64,000 nucleotides of DNA from Oceanisphaera sp. IT1-181 (GCF_033807535.1 NZ_CP136856.1:2847001-2911000), one strand, 5' to 3'. Shown: positions 19,472 through 29,532, counted from the first letter of the stretch. Numbers and translations: made by a program. The notes: a model not told the origin generated them from the letters alone.

Positions 19472-20866
19472 TTAATATTCATCATCAAATGCCGGCCCCG
19501 CATAGTTATCAAAGCGCGAATATTGCCCCTGAAACGTGAGCCGAACTCTGCCTATAGGTCCATTTCGTTGCTTGCCGATAATGATCTCGGCGATACCTTT
19601 CTCAACGCTATCGTCGTGATAAACCTCATCGCGATAGATAAACATAATCAAATCCGCATCTTGCTCAATGGAGCCTGATTCACGCAGATCCGAGTTGATC
19701 GGCCGTTTATCTGCGCGCTGCTCTAGGCTTCGGTTTAGCTGCGACAATGCCACTACCGGCACTTCCAGCTCTTTGGCCAAGGATTTCAGCGAGCGTGATA
19801 TTTCGGCAATTTCTAGCGTCCGGTTTTCTGATAAGCCCGGCACCGTCATTAACTGCAAATAATCGATCATGATCATGCTAATGCCGCCGTGCTCGCGGGC
19901 AATACGCCGTGCGCGCGCTCGTACTTCGGTGGGCGTTAAGCCAGAAGAGTCATCAATATAAAGTCGACCCTTCTCCAGCAGCATGCCCATGGTTGAAGAC
20001 AATCTGGCCCAATCTTCATCATCTAACTGCCCAGTTCGGATCTTAGTTTGATCGATGCGCCCTAAGGACGCGAGCATCCGCATAATAATCTGCTCAGAGG
20101 GCATTTCCAAGGAGAATATTAGCACAGGTTTGTCACTTGTCAGTGCAGCGTGCTCACAAAGGTTCATTGCGAAAGTCGTTTTACCCATAGAAGGTCGCGC
20201 GGCCACGATAATCAAATCGGAGGACTGAAAGCCAGCGGTCATTTTATCCAGATCTTTATAACCGGAAGACACACCGGTAATGCCCTGATGCGGGTTTTTA
20301 TAGAGCTCTTCTATTTTACCGACGGTTTTTTCTAGCAAGCTGCGCAGCGGCTGTGGCCCTTCATTGGCATTGGTGCGGCTTTCGGCAATTTTAAAAACTT
20401 TGGTTTCTGCCAGATCAATCAGCTCACCCGCATTACGACCTTGAGGATCAAAGCCCGCCTCGGCGATGTCATTGGCCACGGCAATCATTTCTCGCACTAA
20501 GGCCCGCTCACGCACGATTTCTGCATAAGCGCCTATGTTGGCGGCGCTAGGGGTGTTTTTGGCGATTTCGACTAAATATGAAAAGCCACCGACCGTATCC
20601 AAAGATTCGTGGCGCTCCAGATCTTCTTGCACCGTGATCAAGTCGATGGGGTTGTTCAGCATGCTCAGACGCTGCATAGCTTGAAAAATTAAGCGGTGCG
20701 GCCGACTATAAAAATCCGGCTCAGAGACTTTTTCCGACACTCGATCCCAGGCATTGTTATCCAGTAATAAGCCACCCAGCACAGATTGTTCTGCTTCAAA
20801 GGAATGGGGCGGCATTTTTAGCTGGGCCACAGCCTGATCGATTTTAGTGACGGTTTTCTCGCTCAT
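19472..20866 (-). CDS. dnaB: Replicative DNA helicase DnaB
   Basis: A 464-residue hexameric 5'-3' helicase. The N-terminal helical domain (PPHSFEAEQSVLGGLLLDNNAWD) and linker are followed by the RecA-like ATPase with Walker A ARPSMGKTTFAMN near residue 228, Walker B ISMIMIDYLQLM, and ALSQLNRSLEQRADKRP. No intein is seen and length is normal. It is the first gene of a dnaB-alr unit. Confidence 0.98.
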   Translation of the reverse strand: MSEKTVTKIDQAVAQLKMPPHSFEAEQSVLGGLLLDNNAWDRVSEKVSEPDFYSRPHRLIFQAMQRLSMLNNPIDLITVQEDLERHESLDTVGGFSYLVEIAKNTPSAANIGAYAEIVRERALVREMIAVANDIAEAGFDPQGRNAGELIDLAETKVFKIAESRTNANEGPQPLRSLLEKTVGKIEELYKNPHQGITGVSSGYKDLDKMTAGFQSSDLIIVAARPSMGKTTFAMNLCEHAALTSDKPVLIFSLEMPSEQIIMRMLASLGRIDQTKIRTGQLDDEDWARLSSTMGMLLEKGRLYIDDSSGLTPTEVRARARRIAREHGGISMIMIDYLQLMTVPGLSENRTLEIAEISRSLKSLAKELEVPVVALSQLNRSLEQRADKRPINSDLRESGSIEQDADLIMFIYRDEVYHDDSVEKGIAEIIIGKQRNGPIGRVRLTFQGQYSRFDNYAGPAFDDEY

Positions 20867-21027
20867 GAAGTTCTCTCTGCTATTACCTATGACCAGGGCG
20901 TGAGTAGGTCAGTCATAAGCGGTTATTGTACTGTGATAGCCGACCATTAACATCTGTTCGATTATCTGCACCCAACGACTATTCAGTGTTATTCTTACGG
21001 GTTAATGCGTGATCACGTGGTCACCCG

Positions 21028-21055
21028 TTGACATAACATGTCCCTGCTTTAGGAT
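21028..21055 (+). promoter_or_regulatory. Candidate sigma-70 promoter for the Tim44-like gene
   Basis: TTGACA at 21028-21033 and TAGGAT at 21050-21055, spaced 16 bp, 30 bases before the start codon. Just upstream is the palindromic string gtgatcacgtggtcac, a possible operator. Confidence 0.5.
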
Positions 21056-21084
21056 GTGCTGGTCTGTCATTCAAGGAAGTTAAC

Positions 21085-21948
21085 ATGCGCAAATTGCTTA
21101 CGTTATTTACACTTATTTTTGCGATTGGCATTACTGCCACCGCATTTGATGCCGAAGCCCGTAAAATGGGCGGCGGTCGCTCTTTTGGTAAGTCTTATAA
21201 AACAGCCCCCGCTCAACCCGCTAAACAAAACACCGCTAACCAAGCCGGTCAAACTCAAACGCCGAAGAAATCAGGTGGCATGATGGGTGGTCTGTTAGGT
21301 GGCTTATTGGCCGGTGGTTTACTGGCTGCATTGTTCAGCTCAGGTGCTTTTGAAGGCTTTAAGATGATGGACTTCTTGCTGATGGCAGGTCTGGCATTTG
21401 TGGCCTTTAAGATCTTTAGCACCTTACGCAAAGGCAAAGCGCAAACAGCGCGCCCCGCGTTCGGTGGCCCCCAGCAGTTTGAAGCACCCAAGCCGTTTGC
21501 AGCCACCCCTGCTGCAGACTCCAATACTGCCAGCAACGGTTTCGCGCCTAGCGATGTGCCGTTTAACCTGCCCCCAGGTTTTGATATGCAGGCATTTTTG
21601 CAAGGCTCACGCGAGCATTACCGCACCTTGCAACAGGCATGGAATACCAACGACTTAGAAAAAATCCGCGAATACGTGTCTCCAGAGTTGTTTGCTGATT
21701 TAAGCCAAGAGCGTGCCACCTTAACCGGCGACCAGCATACAGAGGTGATGTTTGTGGACGCCGAGCTGGTACGTGCCGACCATACCTCTTATCACGCACA
21801 AGTGAGCTTGAAGTTTAGCGGTCGCTATCGCGACAGCCACGAAGCCATAGAGCAAGACATTAAAGAAGTGTGGCACTTAGAGCGCGACCTAACCCAAGAG
21901 AATGCCCCTTGGTTAATCGTAGGTCTGGAAGACGAAGCATCAGCTTAA
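21085..21948 (+). CDS. Tim44-like domain membrane protein
   Basis: A 287-residue protein with an N-terminal signal (LLTLFTLIFAIGITATAFDAEA), a Lys/Gln/Pro-rich stretch, a Gly-rich hydrophobic segment (about 64-90, GGMMGGLLGGLLAGGLL), a second hydrophobic segment (about 94-111) and a C-terminal Tim44-like fold (about 165-285, AFLQGSREHYRTLQQAWNTNDLEKIREYVSPELF). The role of the bacterial family is not well defined; it is thought to act at the membrane. AAGGAAG precedes the ATG by 8 bases. Monocistronic: a clear terminator follows. Confidence 0.85.
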   Translation: MRKLLTLFTLIFAIGITATAFDAEARKMGGGRSFGKSYKTAPAQPAKQNTANQAGQTQTPKKSGGMMGGLLGGLLAGGLLAALFSSGAFEGFKMMDFLLMAGLAFVAFKIFSTLRKGKAQTARPAFGGPQQFEAPKPFAATPAADSNTASNGFAPSDVPFNLPPGFDMQAFLQGSREHYRTLQQAWNTNDLEKIREYVSPELFADLSQERATLTGDQHTEVMFVDAELVRADHTSYHAQVSLKFSGRYRDSHEAIEQDIKEVWHLERDLTQENAPWLIVGLEDEASA

Positions 21949-21967
21949 GTTAACCCAATGATTGTAT

Positions 21968-21992
21968 AAGGCGCCTCAGGGCGCCTTTTTTG
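21968..21992 (+). terminator. Rho-independent terminator of the Tim44-like gene
   Basis: AAGGCGCC, TCAG loop, GGCGCCTT and a T run, 20 bases after the stop. Confidence 0.9.
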
Positions 21993-22890
21993 TGCCTGAG
22001 CTTTATGGGCAATGTTGAAGGGTGAAGGGTGAAGGTGGAATTAAACATTGCGCGCAGCCGCGCCACTACCAACATATTGCACGAATGTAGTCGCGTGCTT
22101 TGATCGACGAAATCCTGCAGAGCAGGTTCTGACGCACAGGCCCACCAATGGCGATGGATTGGTTGGTAGATTTAAGAAAATACGAGCGTACGGGGAGAAC
22201 AGAGCAAAAATATGGCTACGCCCCAGTGCACAGCTAAAGCAGTGCCTACATAGGGGTATACCTTAGGCAAGGAGTTGAACTGCGGGTTTATGTTTAGGTT
22301 TTGACCTTGTAGAGCCCGTATCCTCGGTAAAGAAACGGCGGGCTACAAGTTCGACGTCTTTTGTAGGCGTAAATTTATTCGCGCATTACGCTGCAGGCGT
22401 AAATCTTTAAACTCATCCAGCGTAGCTGGCCCGCCGCATACTCTCTGTATAAAAGTAGGGCGGCTACAGAAAACACCGAGTTTTCTCGTCATACCGAGCT
22501 TGCCTCGGTATCTCGCTTTTGTTTCTAAAATCCAGAACGAGATCCTGACTTTCGTCAGGATGACGGCTTCAAGCGTACTACTCGCAGCCTATAGCCCGGC
22601 GCTTTAGCTGCCGATTTTTTGTAGAGCCCGACTCTTACGGCGAGCTACAAGTTCGACGTCTTTTGTAGGCGTAAATTTATTCGCGCATTACGCCGCAGGT
22701 GTAAATCTTTAAACTCAGCCAGCGTAGCAGGCTGTTTTAAGGCCAATGGTCAACAACCAAACCGAGCCGAAGTCCTCTTCGCTGAAGAGACGGGCTCCTA
22801 CAAGGTAACAAAAAGTGTCGGTTACAAGGGAATAAACAATTCACAAACCCCAGACGCAAAAAAACCTGCACGAGGCAGGCTTCTTTAATG
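21993..22890. repeat. Repeat field between the Tim44-like gene and the tRNA cluster
   Basis: About 900 bp without a credible gene. It contains an 85-bp direct repeat (22342-22426 and 22644-22728), a hairpin ataccgagcttgcctcggtat (around 22492-22512), a second hairpin gatcctgactttcgtcaggat (around 22542-22562) that recurs at about 40163 and in variant form near 33330 and 63090, and a ctcttcgctgaagagac hairpin around 22774. Short frames here are repeat-derived. Confidence 0.7.
22342..22728. repeat. 85-bp direct repeat, two copies 302 bp apart
   Basis: Copies at 22342-22426 and 22644-22728 both run from gctacaagttcgacgtcttt to cagcgtagc, with about four mismatches by eye (ctgcaggcgt/ccgcaggtgt, catcc/cagcc). 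Each is preceded by ttgtagagcccg. This suggests duplication of a larger block. Confidence 0.75.
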
Positions 22891-22967
22891 TGGTGCACCT
22901 TGGAGGATTCGAACCTCCGACCGCTCGGTTCGTAGCCGAGTACTCTATCCAGCTGAGCTAAAGGTGC
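22891..22967 (-). tRNA. tRNA-Arg (anticodon ACG), copy 3 in transcript order
   Basis: A 77-nt cloverleaf on the minus strand beginning GCACCTTTAGCTCAGCTGG, anticodon loop CTACGAA (ACG), T-loop GGTTCGAATCC, and encoded CCA end. The sequence is identical to the copy at 23016. Confidence 0.97.
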
Positions 22968-23015
22968 AGGTAAAACTGTAAAATTTCTATCTTTACTTCA
23001 ATCTGTACATTTAGA

Positions 23016-23092
23016 TGGTGCACCTTGGAGGATTCGAACCTCCGACCGCTCGGTTCGTAGCCGAGTACTCTATCCAGCTGAGCTAAAGGTGC
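23016..23092 (-). tRNA. tRNA-Arg (anticodon ACG), copy 2
   Basis: A 77-nt minus-strand tRNA with anticodon ACG and encoded CCA, identical to the copy at 22891-22967. It is separated from it by a 48-base spacer. Confidence 0.97.
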
Positions 23093-23146
23093 AGCTTTAA
23101 AATGTCTTACTCTTTTATAACCAACACACATGTGTTGTTTACGATA

Positions 23147-23223
23147 TGGTGCACCCTGGAGGATTCGAACCTCCGACCGCTCGGTTCGTAGCCGAGTACT
23201 CTATCCAGCTGAGCTAAGGGTGC
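23147..23223 (-). tRNA. tRNA-Arg (anticodon ACG), copy 1, variant acceptor stem
   Basis: A 77-nt minus-strand tRNA with anticodon ACG. The acceptor stem is GCACCCT paired with AGGGTGC, a compensated change from the GCACCTT/AAGGTGC of the other two copies. CCA is encoded. Confidence 0.97.
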
Positions 23224-23229
23224 TAAATA

Positions 23230-23319
23230 TGGCGGTGAGGGAGGGATTCGAACCCTCGATGCGGATTAACGCATACTCCCTTAGCAGGGGAGCGCCTTCA
23301 GCCACTCGGCCACCTCACC
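23230..23319 (-). tRNA. tRNA-Ser (anticodon GCU)
   Basis: A 90-nt class II tRNA beginning GGTGAGGTGGCCGAGTGG. The anticodon loop is CTGCTAA (GCT), with a long variable arm and encoded CCA. It is first in the Ser-Arg-Arg-Arg transcript, matching the serV-arg cluster next to csrA in E. coli. Confidence 0.97.
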
Positions 23320-23333
23320 GGTTTGTGTGGCGT

Positions 23334-23361
23334 ATATTACCGTCACACGAAAATATGTCAA
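23334..23361 (-). promoter_or_regulatory. Promoter of the tRNA-Ser/Arg operon
   Basis: On the minus strand TTGACA (23361-23356) and TAATAT (23339-23334) are separated by 16 bp, 14 bases upstream of the tRNA-Ser 5' end. Confidence 0.75.
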
Positions 23362-23446
23362 ACCCTTTTCTCACCTGTTTTGTTCGTTTGCACAGTCTTT
23401 GTACGCTTTGCGTCAAAAGCCATCACTTTGAACAAAAACCACTCCA

Positions 23447-23518
23447 GAATTACTTAAAGAATTACTTAAAGAATTACTTAAAGAATTACTTAAAGAATTA
23501 CTTAAAGAATTACTTAAT
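23447..23518. repeat. Six-copy 12-bp tandem repeat at the csrA stop codon
   Basis: GAATTACTTAAA is repeated six times head to tail; the last copy ends AAT instead of AAA. The repeat runs over the csrA stop codon (23514-23516), so on the csrA strand it repeats TTTAAGTAATTC and supplies an in-frame TAA every 12 bases. It is a candidate variable-number tandem repeat in the csrA 3' untranslated region. Confidence 0.95.
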
Positions 23519-23702
23519 AAGTCTCGTCTGCGTTGCCTTTCTCGGCTTGAATACGCATATAAATCTCTTCACGGTGCACGGATACTTCTTTAGGTGCATT
23601 AACACCAATACGAACCTGATTACCCTTTACACCCAATACGGTGACGGTAACCTCATCACCTATCATTAGGGTTTCCCCTACTCGTCTGGTCAATATCAGC
23701 AT
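23514..23702 (-). CDS. csrA: Carbon storage regulator CsrA
   Basis: A 62-residue homodimeric RNA-binding protein. [16 protein letters not shown] and [29 protein letters not shown] are the full CsrA fold, including the RNA-contacting Arg44 region. It represses or stabilises mRNAs with ANGGA motifs, controlling glycogen, motility and biofilm genes. It lies between alaS and the tRNA cluster as in E. coli. Its stop codon is embedded in a 12-bp tandem repeat. Confidence 0.98.
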
Positions 23703-23817
23703 CTTGTGCTCCTGTGGCTGCTATGTATTAGAAATAATTGTTATTTATTATCCGCTAAAGGGGTGGAAAAACCTAGTCTACTTTTTTAACAAATTCGGCT
23801 AATCGCTACAAAATCAA

Positions 23818-23840
23818 GAGGCCTGTCAATGACAGGCCTC
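23818..23840 (-). terminator. Hairpin downstream of alaS
   Basis: A perfect stem GAGGCCTGTC, AAT loop, GACAGGCCTC. On the minus strand it is followed by TTGATTTTGT, consistent with a terminator for alaS. Confidence 0.65.
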
Positions 23841-23945
23841 TGGTATTCACATATCAAGTGCTATTCACAGTTCAAGCGCTTGATTGTCGCGTCACGCTAT
23901 GGCTGATAGTTATAGCTCACGTTAGCGCTTAACGATAGGTTTTGC

Positions 23946-26567
23946 TTATAAACGCTCCGTTAACCAAGGCGTCACCGAGGCCAATGCTGCCGGCAGCAGA
24001 GCGGGCTCAGTGCCCCCTGCTTGGGCCATGTCGGGTCGACCACCGCCCTTACCGCCTACTTGCTGGGCGACCAAGTTCACCAGCTCGCCCGCCTTTACCT
24101 TGCCCGTTAAGTCTTTAGTCACACCGGCAATCAAGCTCACCTTGCCGTCGTTCACCGTGGCCAGCACCACTATGCCTGACTGTAGCTTCACCTTAAGGTC
24201 GTCCAAGGAGCCGCGCAGTGATTGGCTCTCAGCACCCTTAAGATCCGCTATCAGTACCTTAGTGCCATTGATCTCGATCACTTGCTCTAATAATGCCGTG
24301 CCCGCTTGTGCGGTGAGCTTGGCTTTAAGCTGCTCGATTTCTTTTTCTAACTGACGGCTGCGGTCCAGCGTTTGCTTCACTTTGTCTGCCACCGAGAACA
24401 AATCACCTTTTACTAAGCCGGCGGTTTGCGCTAACTCAGTATTAAGCCGATGCAGGTAGGCGAGTGCCGCATCACCGGTCACGGCTTCGATACGACGAAT
24501 GCCGGCCGCAATGCCGCTTTCAGACAAGATCTTGAACAAGCCGATATCACCGGTGCGTTGTACGTGAGTACCGCCGCACAGCTCGGTGGAGGCATCGCCC
24601 ATAGAAACGACGCGCACTTCATCGTCATACTTCTCACCAAACAGCGCCATGGCACCGGCTTCTTTAGCGCCGTCTAAATCCATTAACTGTGTAGCGACCG
24701 CGTGGTTAGCGCGAATATCTTTGTTCACCATGTCTTCGATTTCACGCAATTCCGCCGCCGTCATGCCCTCAAGGTGCGAGAAGTCAAAACGTAAGCGTTC
24801 AGGATCAACCAAGGAGCCTTTTTGCGTGACATGCTCACCCAATAACTTGCGCAGGCTAGCGTGCAGCAAATGCGTGACCGAGTGGTTCAGTGCAATGGCT
24901 TGGCGACGATAGCTGTCGACGGCGGCCGTAACCGACTCGCCCACTTCTACTGTGCCCAGTTCCAGCACACCTAAGTGCAAAACGCCGTTACCGGCTTTCT
25001 TGGTGTCTTTTACCACAAACAGGCCGTCGTCTAGCTTGATCACGCCACTGTCGCCTACCTGACCACCGGACTCGCCGTAGAATGGCGTTTTATCCAAGAC
25101 GATGGCGGCCTCTTCACCGGCGATCAGTGCGGTTACCGACTCGCCGTCTTTAAAGATGGCCGTGATATTGGCAGGCTCGGCTAAATGCTCGTAACCGGTA
25201 AAGGCAGTGGTGCCTTCCACTTTCAGGGCCTTGGTGTAATCCACACCAAAGTTAGACGCTTCTTTAGCGCGCACCCGCTGTTGCTGCATCAACACTTCAA
25301 AGCCCGCTTCATCGATACTCAGCTCGCGGTCACGCAACACGTCGGCGGTTAAGTCAGCCGGGAAGCCATAGGTATCGTAGAGCTTAAACACCACCTCACC
25401 GGGCAGCACTTTGGCATCGCCCAGCTCAGTAATGGCATCTTCTAACAGCTGTAAACCGCGACCCAGCGTGCGTGCAAATTGCTCTTCTTCTAAACGCAGC
25501 ACTTTTTCGATAATGGCGCGTTGGGTGTTGAGCTCCGGATAGGCTTCAGACATTTGCTCGCACAACGCACCCACTAGCGTATAGAAGAACGACTGCTCGG
25601 CTCCTAACTTACGACCATGGCGCACGGCGCGGCGAATAATACGGCGCAACACATAACCACGGCCTTCATTGGACGGCATAACGCCATCGGCAATTAAGAA
25701 GGAGCAAGAGCGAATATGATCGGCAATCACGCGCAGCGATTGGCTGTTTAAATCCTCGGTGCCCACCGCCTTGGCCGCGGCTTTGATCAACGCCTGAAAC
25801 AGATCAATGTCGTAGTTAGAATGCACGCCTTGCAAGATGGTCGCGATGCGCTCTAACCCCATGCCGGTATCAACAGAGGGCTTAGGTAGCGGCTCCATGG
25901 TGCCGTCTGCATGACGGTTAAACTGCATAAACACCAGATTCCAGATTTCGATATAACGGTCACCGTCTTCGTCTGGGCTGCCCGGCGGGCCACCCCAAAT
26001 CTGCTCACCGTGATCGTAAAATATTTCACTACAAGGTCCACAAGGGCCGGTATCGCCCATGGTCCAGAAGTTATCGGACTGGAACTCGCCGCCCTTATCG
26101 CCAATACGTACGATGCGCTCTTCTGGCACGCCCATTTTTTTGGACCAAAGATCGAAGGCTTCATCATCGGTGGTATAAACGGTGACCCACAGCTTCTCTT
26201 TAGGCAGCTGTGCTACTTCGGTTAAAAACTCCCAGGCAAAACGAATTGCATCTTGCTTGAAGTAGTCACCGAAGCTGAAGTTACCCAGCATTTCAAAGAA
26301 GGTGTGGTGGCGGGCGGTGTAGCCCACGTTTTCCAGATCGTTATGCTTGCCACCGGCACGCACACAGCGCTGCGAGCTGGTCGCCTTGTTATAGGCTCTT
26401 TGCTCTAACCCTAAAAACAGATCCTTAAATTGGTTCATACCGGCGTTGGTAAACAGCAAGGTAGGATCGTTATGAGGAACCAGTGAGCTGGAGCTCACTA
26501 CCTGGTGGCCTTGTTGGCGAAAATACTCGAGAAACGCGGTGCGTAACTCAGATGTGGTCATCTGCAT
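23946..26567 (-). CDS. alaS: Alanyl-tRNA synthetase
   Basis: An 873-residue class II synthetase. The N-terminal catalytic domain ([49 protein letters not shown]) precedes the tRNA-recognition and editing domains, with zinc ligands HSVTHLLH and [17 protein letters not shown], and the C-terminal C-Ala domain with [15 protein letters not shown]. Starts at residue 1 or 3 ([14 protein letters not shown]) are both possible. It lies between recX and csrA in the conserved order. Confidence 0.98.
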   Translation of the reverse strand: MQMTTSELRTAFLEYFRQQGHQVVSSSSLVPHNDPTLLFTNAGMNQFKDLFLGLEQRAYNKATSSQRCVRAGGKHNDLENVGYTARHHTFFEMLGNFSFGDYFKQDAIRFAWEFLTEVAQLPKEKLWVTVYTTDDEAFDLWSKKMGVPEERIVRIGDKGGEFQSDNFWTMGDTGPCGPCSEIFYDHGEQIWGGPPGSPDEDGDRYIEIWNLVFMQFNRHADGTMEPLPKPSVDTGMGLERIATILQGVHSNYDIDLFQALIKAAAKAVGTEDLNSQSLRVIADHIRSCSFLIADGVMPSNEGRGYVLRRIIRRAVRHGRKLGAEQSFFYTLVGALCEQMSEAYPELNTQRAIIEKVLRLEEEQFARTLGRGLQLLEDAITELGDAKVLPGEVVFKLYDTYGFPADLTADVLRDRELSIDEAGFEVLMQQQRVRAKEASNFGVDYTKALKVEGTTAFTGYEHLAEPANITAIFKDGESVTALIAGEEAAIVLDKTPFYGESGGQVGDSGVIKLDDGLFVVKDTKKAGNGVLHLGVLELGTVEVGESVTAAVDSYRRQAIALNHSVTHLLHASLRKLLGEHVTQKGSLVDPERLRFDFSHLEGMTAAELREIEDMVNKDIRANHAVATQLMDLDGAKEAGAMALFGEKYDDEVRVVSMGDASTELCGGTHVQRTGDIGLFKILSESGIAAGIRRIEAVTGDAALAYLHRLNTELAQTAGLVKGDLFSVADKVKQTLDRSRQLEKEIEQLKAKLTAQAGTALLEQVIEINGTKVLIADLKGAESQSLRGSLDDLKVKLQSGIVVLATVNDGKVSLIAGVTKDLTGKVKAGELVNLVAQQVGGKGGGRPDMAQAGGTEPALLPAALASVTPWLTERL

Positions 26568-26692
26568 GGATAATCCTGTTCTATCACTCGGTTCATAGGC
26601 GTTAACCCAGCTAATTTAAAAGGTATCTGCGCTAATGTAAAACGCAGCCTGCCTTTTGCCGGCGTTTAAGGAAGTTAACGGCAGAATAACAG

Positions 26693-27160
26693 CTAGTCTG
26701 GCTCGGTTTCTAGCGCGTAGCGCACTTGTTCGGAATTAAAGCCTCGACTTTGTAAGTAACGTACTCGCTTGGCCTTCTCTTTAATGTCATTAATCTCGCG
26801 GCCGCGAAAGCGCGACTGATAACAGGCTAATGCCAGTTCAAACCAATCGGTCTCATCTTCTTCAAGCGCCAGCTCGATAATGTTTTCGTCCACCCCTTTA
26901 CGCTTAAGCTCCATGCGAATGCGCATAGGGCCGTGTCTTTTAAACACATGTTGGCGCACTTGAATGCGGGCAAAGCGCTCATCGCACAACCATTGCTGCT
27001 CCACTAGTTTATCGAGGGCGGTTTCAATGAGCTCGGGATCAAATTGACGTAGCCGCAGCTTTTGTGCGAGTTCGAGACGGCTGTGATCACGGCGCGACAA
27101 CAGTCCTAAGGCGCTATGCCACAATGCTTGCGGGGTCAGTTTTTCTGGGTCTTTAATCAT
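26693..27160 (-). CDS. recX: Regulatory protein RecX
   Basis: A 155-residue helical-repeat protein that binds and inhibits RecA filaments. LWHSALGLLSRRDHSRLELAQKL and VRYLQSRGFNSEQVRYALE are typical RecX repeats. It lies downstream of recA on the same strand, separated by the recA terminator and a BIME, so its expression probably depends on read-through or a local promoter. Confidence 0.92.
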   Translation of the reverse strand: MIKDPEKLTPQALWHSALGLLSRRDHSRLELAQKLRLRQFDPELIETALDKLVEQQWLCDERFARIQVRQHVFKRHGPMRIRMELKRKGVDENIIELALEEDETDWFELALACYQSRFRGREINDIKEKAKRVRYLQSRGFNSEQVRYALETEPD

Positions 27161-27454
27161 AGTGAAATTGTAAGGGGTGAGGGGTAAAGAGTGAAGTGTG
27201 AAGTGTGAAGAGCAGCGCCGAGGTCCTCTTTATCAAAAAGACGGGCGGTGACAAAATCCTGAAGAGTTAATTATCTGGTAGAGGTCGCTTCAGCTGGCCG
27301 GTTTTGTGAAACAAAACTAAATAGCCTAATAAGTGCCGCTGCGCGTCACCGGCCGGCTAAAGCGGCCTCTACAGGGTTGTGTTCTTCTTATTGCTTGGCG
27401 CTCGACGTTGGTTTAACCCTTTACGCATCACTCTTCACGCTGTTTTAGGCACAT
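27161..27454. repeat. BIME-like unit between recX and recA
   Basis: A REP pair at 27278-27372: the left half GTAGAGGTCGCTTCAGCTGG, an ACAAAACTAAATAGCC spacer, then the right half GCGCGTCACCGGCCGG ending in CTCTAC. The short agtgaagtgtgaagtgtgaa run around 27191-27210 is a small direct repeat. No gene is seen. Confidence 0.75.
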
Positions 27455-27487
27455 AAAAAAGGCCGGGAGTGCCCGGCCTTGATTTTT
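27455..27487 (-). terminator. Rho-independent terminator of recA
   Basis: On the minus strand GGCCGGG, loop, CCCGGCC is followed by TTTTTT, 20 or so bases after the recA stop. Confidence 0.9.
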
Positions 27488-27507
27488 AGACGTCGTGATA
27501 AATAGCG

Positions 27508-28578
27508 TTAGAAGTCTTCTTTTTCGTCTTCGGGTAGTTTGTTGCCCAAGGCGCCTGGCGCATCTTCTACTTTAACCTTTTCTTCACCGGCTTTAAGCAG
27601 CAGCAAGTCGCGCAGCTTTTTCTCTATCTCATCAGAGATGTGCTTATGCTCTAACAAGTACTTGATAGAGTTGGCTTTACCTTGGCCAATCTTCTCGCCT
27701 TGGTAGCTGTACCAAGCACCGGCTTTATCCACAAACTTGTGTTTAACGCCGAGCTCAATCAGCTCGCCTTGCTTGGAAATACCTTCGCCGTAAATAATCT
27801 GGAACTCGGCTTGTCTAAAGGGCGGCGCTACTTTGTTTTTCACGACTTTTACGCGGGTTTCGTTACCCACTATTTCATCGCCCTCTTTCACCGCACCAAT
27901 ACGACGAATGTCGAGGCGCACCGAGGCATAAAACTTCAAAGCGTTACCACCAGAGGTGGTTTCTGGGCTACCAAACATCACACCAATTTTCATGCGGATT
28001 TGATTGATGAAAATTACTAAGCAGTTAGCCGCTTTAATGTTACCGGTTAATTTACGCAGCGCTTGGGACATCAAACGGGCTTGGAGGCCCACGTGTGAGT
28101 CACCCATTTCGCCTTCAATTTCAGCACGCGGTGTGAGTGCTGCCACCGAGTCGATAACAATCACGTCTACCGCACCTGAGCGTACTAACATGTCACAAAT
28201 TTCTAATGCTTGTTCGCCGGTATCAGGCTGAGAAATAAGTAACTCATCCACGTTAACACCCAGCTTAGCTGCATAGAGAGGGTCTAGCGCATGCTCAGCA
28301 TCCACGAAAGCACACACTTTGCCTTCACGCTGTGCTTCGGCAATCACTTGCAAAGTTAGCGTGGTTTTACCGGAGGATTCTGGTCCGTAAATTTCAACCA
28401 CTCGCCCCATGGGCAAGCCGCCAATACCCAGCGCGATATCAAGTGATAAAGAACCTGTAGACACTGAGTCTATGTTCAACGCTTTGTTGTCACCCAAGCG
28501 CATAATGGAGCCTTTACCAAATTGCTTTTCAATTTGACCAAGGGCTGCGGCTAAGGCTTTTTCTTTATTTGGATCCAT
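27508..28578 (-). CDS. recA: Recombinase RecA
   Basis: A 356-residue recombination and SOS coprotease. Walker A GPESSGKT lies near residues 66-73. [24 protein letters not shown], Walker [11 protein letters not shown] and the loop L2 region ([25 protein letters not shown]) are intact, followed by an acidic C-terminus. It catalyses strand exchange and LexA self-cleavage. GGAG precedes the ATG. A LexA box lies 50 bases upstream. Confidence 0.99.
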   Translation of the reverse strand: MDPNKEKALAAALGQIEKQFGKGSIMRLGDNKALNIDSVSTGSLSLDIALGIGGLPMGRVVEIYGPESSGKTTLTLQVIAEAQREGKVCAFVDAEHALDPLYAAKLGVNVDELLISQPDTGEQALEICDMLVRSGAVDVIVIDSVAALTPRAEIEGEMGDSHVGLQARLMSQALRKLTGNIKAANCLVIFINQIRMKIGVMFGSPETTSGGNALKFYASVRLDIRRIGAVKEGDEIVGNETRVKVVKNKVAPPFRQAEFQIIYGEGISKQGELIELGVKHKFVDKAGAWYSYQGEKIGQGKANSIKYLLEHKHISDEIEKKLRDLLLLKAGEEKVKVEDAPGALGNKLPEDEKEDF

Positions 28579-28628
28579 GATTGCTCCGCTGGGTAAGCTA
28601 ATGCGTCTAAAAATTTATACGCTGATTA

Positions 28629-28648
28629 TACTGGTTATTCGTACAGTA
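28629..28648 (-). promoter_or_regulatory. LexA (SOS) box upstream of recA
   Basis: TACTGGTTATTCGTACAGTA matches the CTG-N10-CAG consensus with flanking TA on both sides. It is correctly placed upstream of recA. Confidence 0.9.
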
Positions 28649-28801
28649 TCAAGTGTGCATCTAGGTGGCAGTCCGCGACTCGAAGATAGCAGTGTAAGAC
28701 GTAGTTTACGAAACATGACTCGATTAGGCTAACTGCTGACGAATCGGACTCATAAGGCCTTTAGATTAGACTAAGTGACGCACTTTATTAAGCCGCTCTC
28801 G

Positions 28802-29326
28802 CTAAACAAGGCATGCTAGACTGTCGTCACTAGAGAGCAGTGCTAAGCCATCTTGCAATGACGCTACAATGGTTTGTTGGCGCACGGCGTGCCTGTCACC
28901 CGCTAACTGCAATAAGCGCGTATGCAGCTTATTTTTATCGGCCAAGTAACAAGCCAGCCATACAGTGCCCACCGGCTTTTCTGAACTACCGCCGCCCGGG
29001 CCCGCCACGCCACTCACCGCCACGCCCAAATTGTCACCATTTTGCGCACACGCACCTTTGGCCATGGCGATCACGACCGCCTCACTGACCGCACCCTCGC
29101 GTTCAATCACCTTGACGTCCACGCCCAGCATCTCAGTTTTAGCGGCGTTAGAGTAGGTAACAAAACCCCGTTCAAACCACGCCGAGCTGCCGGCTATGTC
29201 GGTGATCGCACAAGCAATGCCACCACCGGTACAAGACTCAGCAGTAGTAATGGTTAAACCCCGCGCCAATAAGGCATCGCCTAATGCTTGCGCCAGCTGC
29301 AGTGTATCTAGCTGTACTTTATCCAT
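28802..29326 (-). CDS. pncC: Nicotinamide-nucleotide amidase (CinA C-terminal family)
   Basis: A 174-residue stand-alone CinA C-terminal domain. It deamidates NMN to nicotinate mononucleotide in the pyridine nucleotide cycle. TAESCTGGGIACAITDIAGSS is the signature, with YSNAAKTEMLGV and AVSGVAGPGGGSSEKPVGTVW. The open frame extends to 29473, but the ATG at 29326 follows a near-perfect AAGGAGG and matches family length. It sits upstream of recA as in other gammaproteobacteria. Confidence 0.93.
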   Translation of the reverse strand: MDKVQLDTLQLAQALGDALLARGLTITTAESCTGGGIACAITDIAGSSAWFERGFVTYSNAAKTEMLGVDVKVIEREGAVSEAVVIAMAKGACAQNGDNLGVAVSGVAGPGGGSSEKPVGTVWLACYLADKNKLHTRLLQLAGDRHAVRQQTIVASLQDGLALLSSDDSLACLV

Positions 29327-29431
29327 AAATGCCTCCTTGTTTACAAGGCCTAGAGATTTCTTGCCACGAAAAAATAATATTGATAGTAATAGGTGAAACA
29401 GGCGACGCCGATATTTACATATTGCACGAAT

Positions 29432-29455
29432 GTAGAGGCCGCTTAAGCTGGCCGG
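29432..29455 (+). repeat. Single REP half next to pncC
   Basis: GTAGAGGCCGCTTAAGCTGG followed by ccggttttg. A right-hand remnant tcgtgccgctgcgct occurs at about 29515-29529, running up to the stop of the TauE/SafE gene. Confidence 0.75.
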
Positions 29456-29532
29456 TTTTGCACAGCAAAACAAAAACCATCTCGATTTTAAACACGGCGC
29501 TGTTTAATGATCTCTCGTGCCGCTGCGCTGCC

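Noticed and set aside
23447..23518. Possible CRISPR array
   Set aside because: The repeats are contiguous 12-bp units with no spacers and no cas genes are near.
23130..23669. A 179-codon plus-strand frame across the tRNA genes and csrA
   Set aside because: It is antisense to two tRNAs and csrA and includes the translated 12-bp repeat (NYLK units); it is not a gene.
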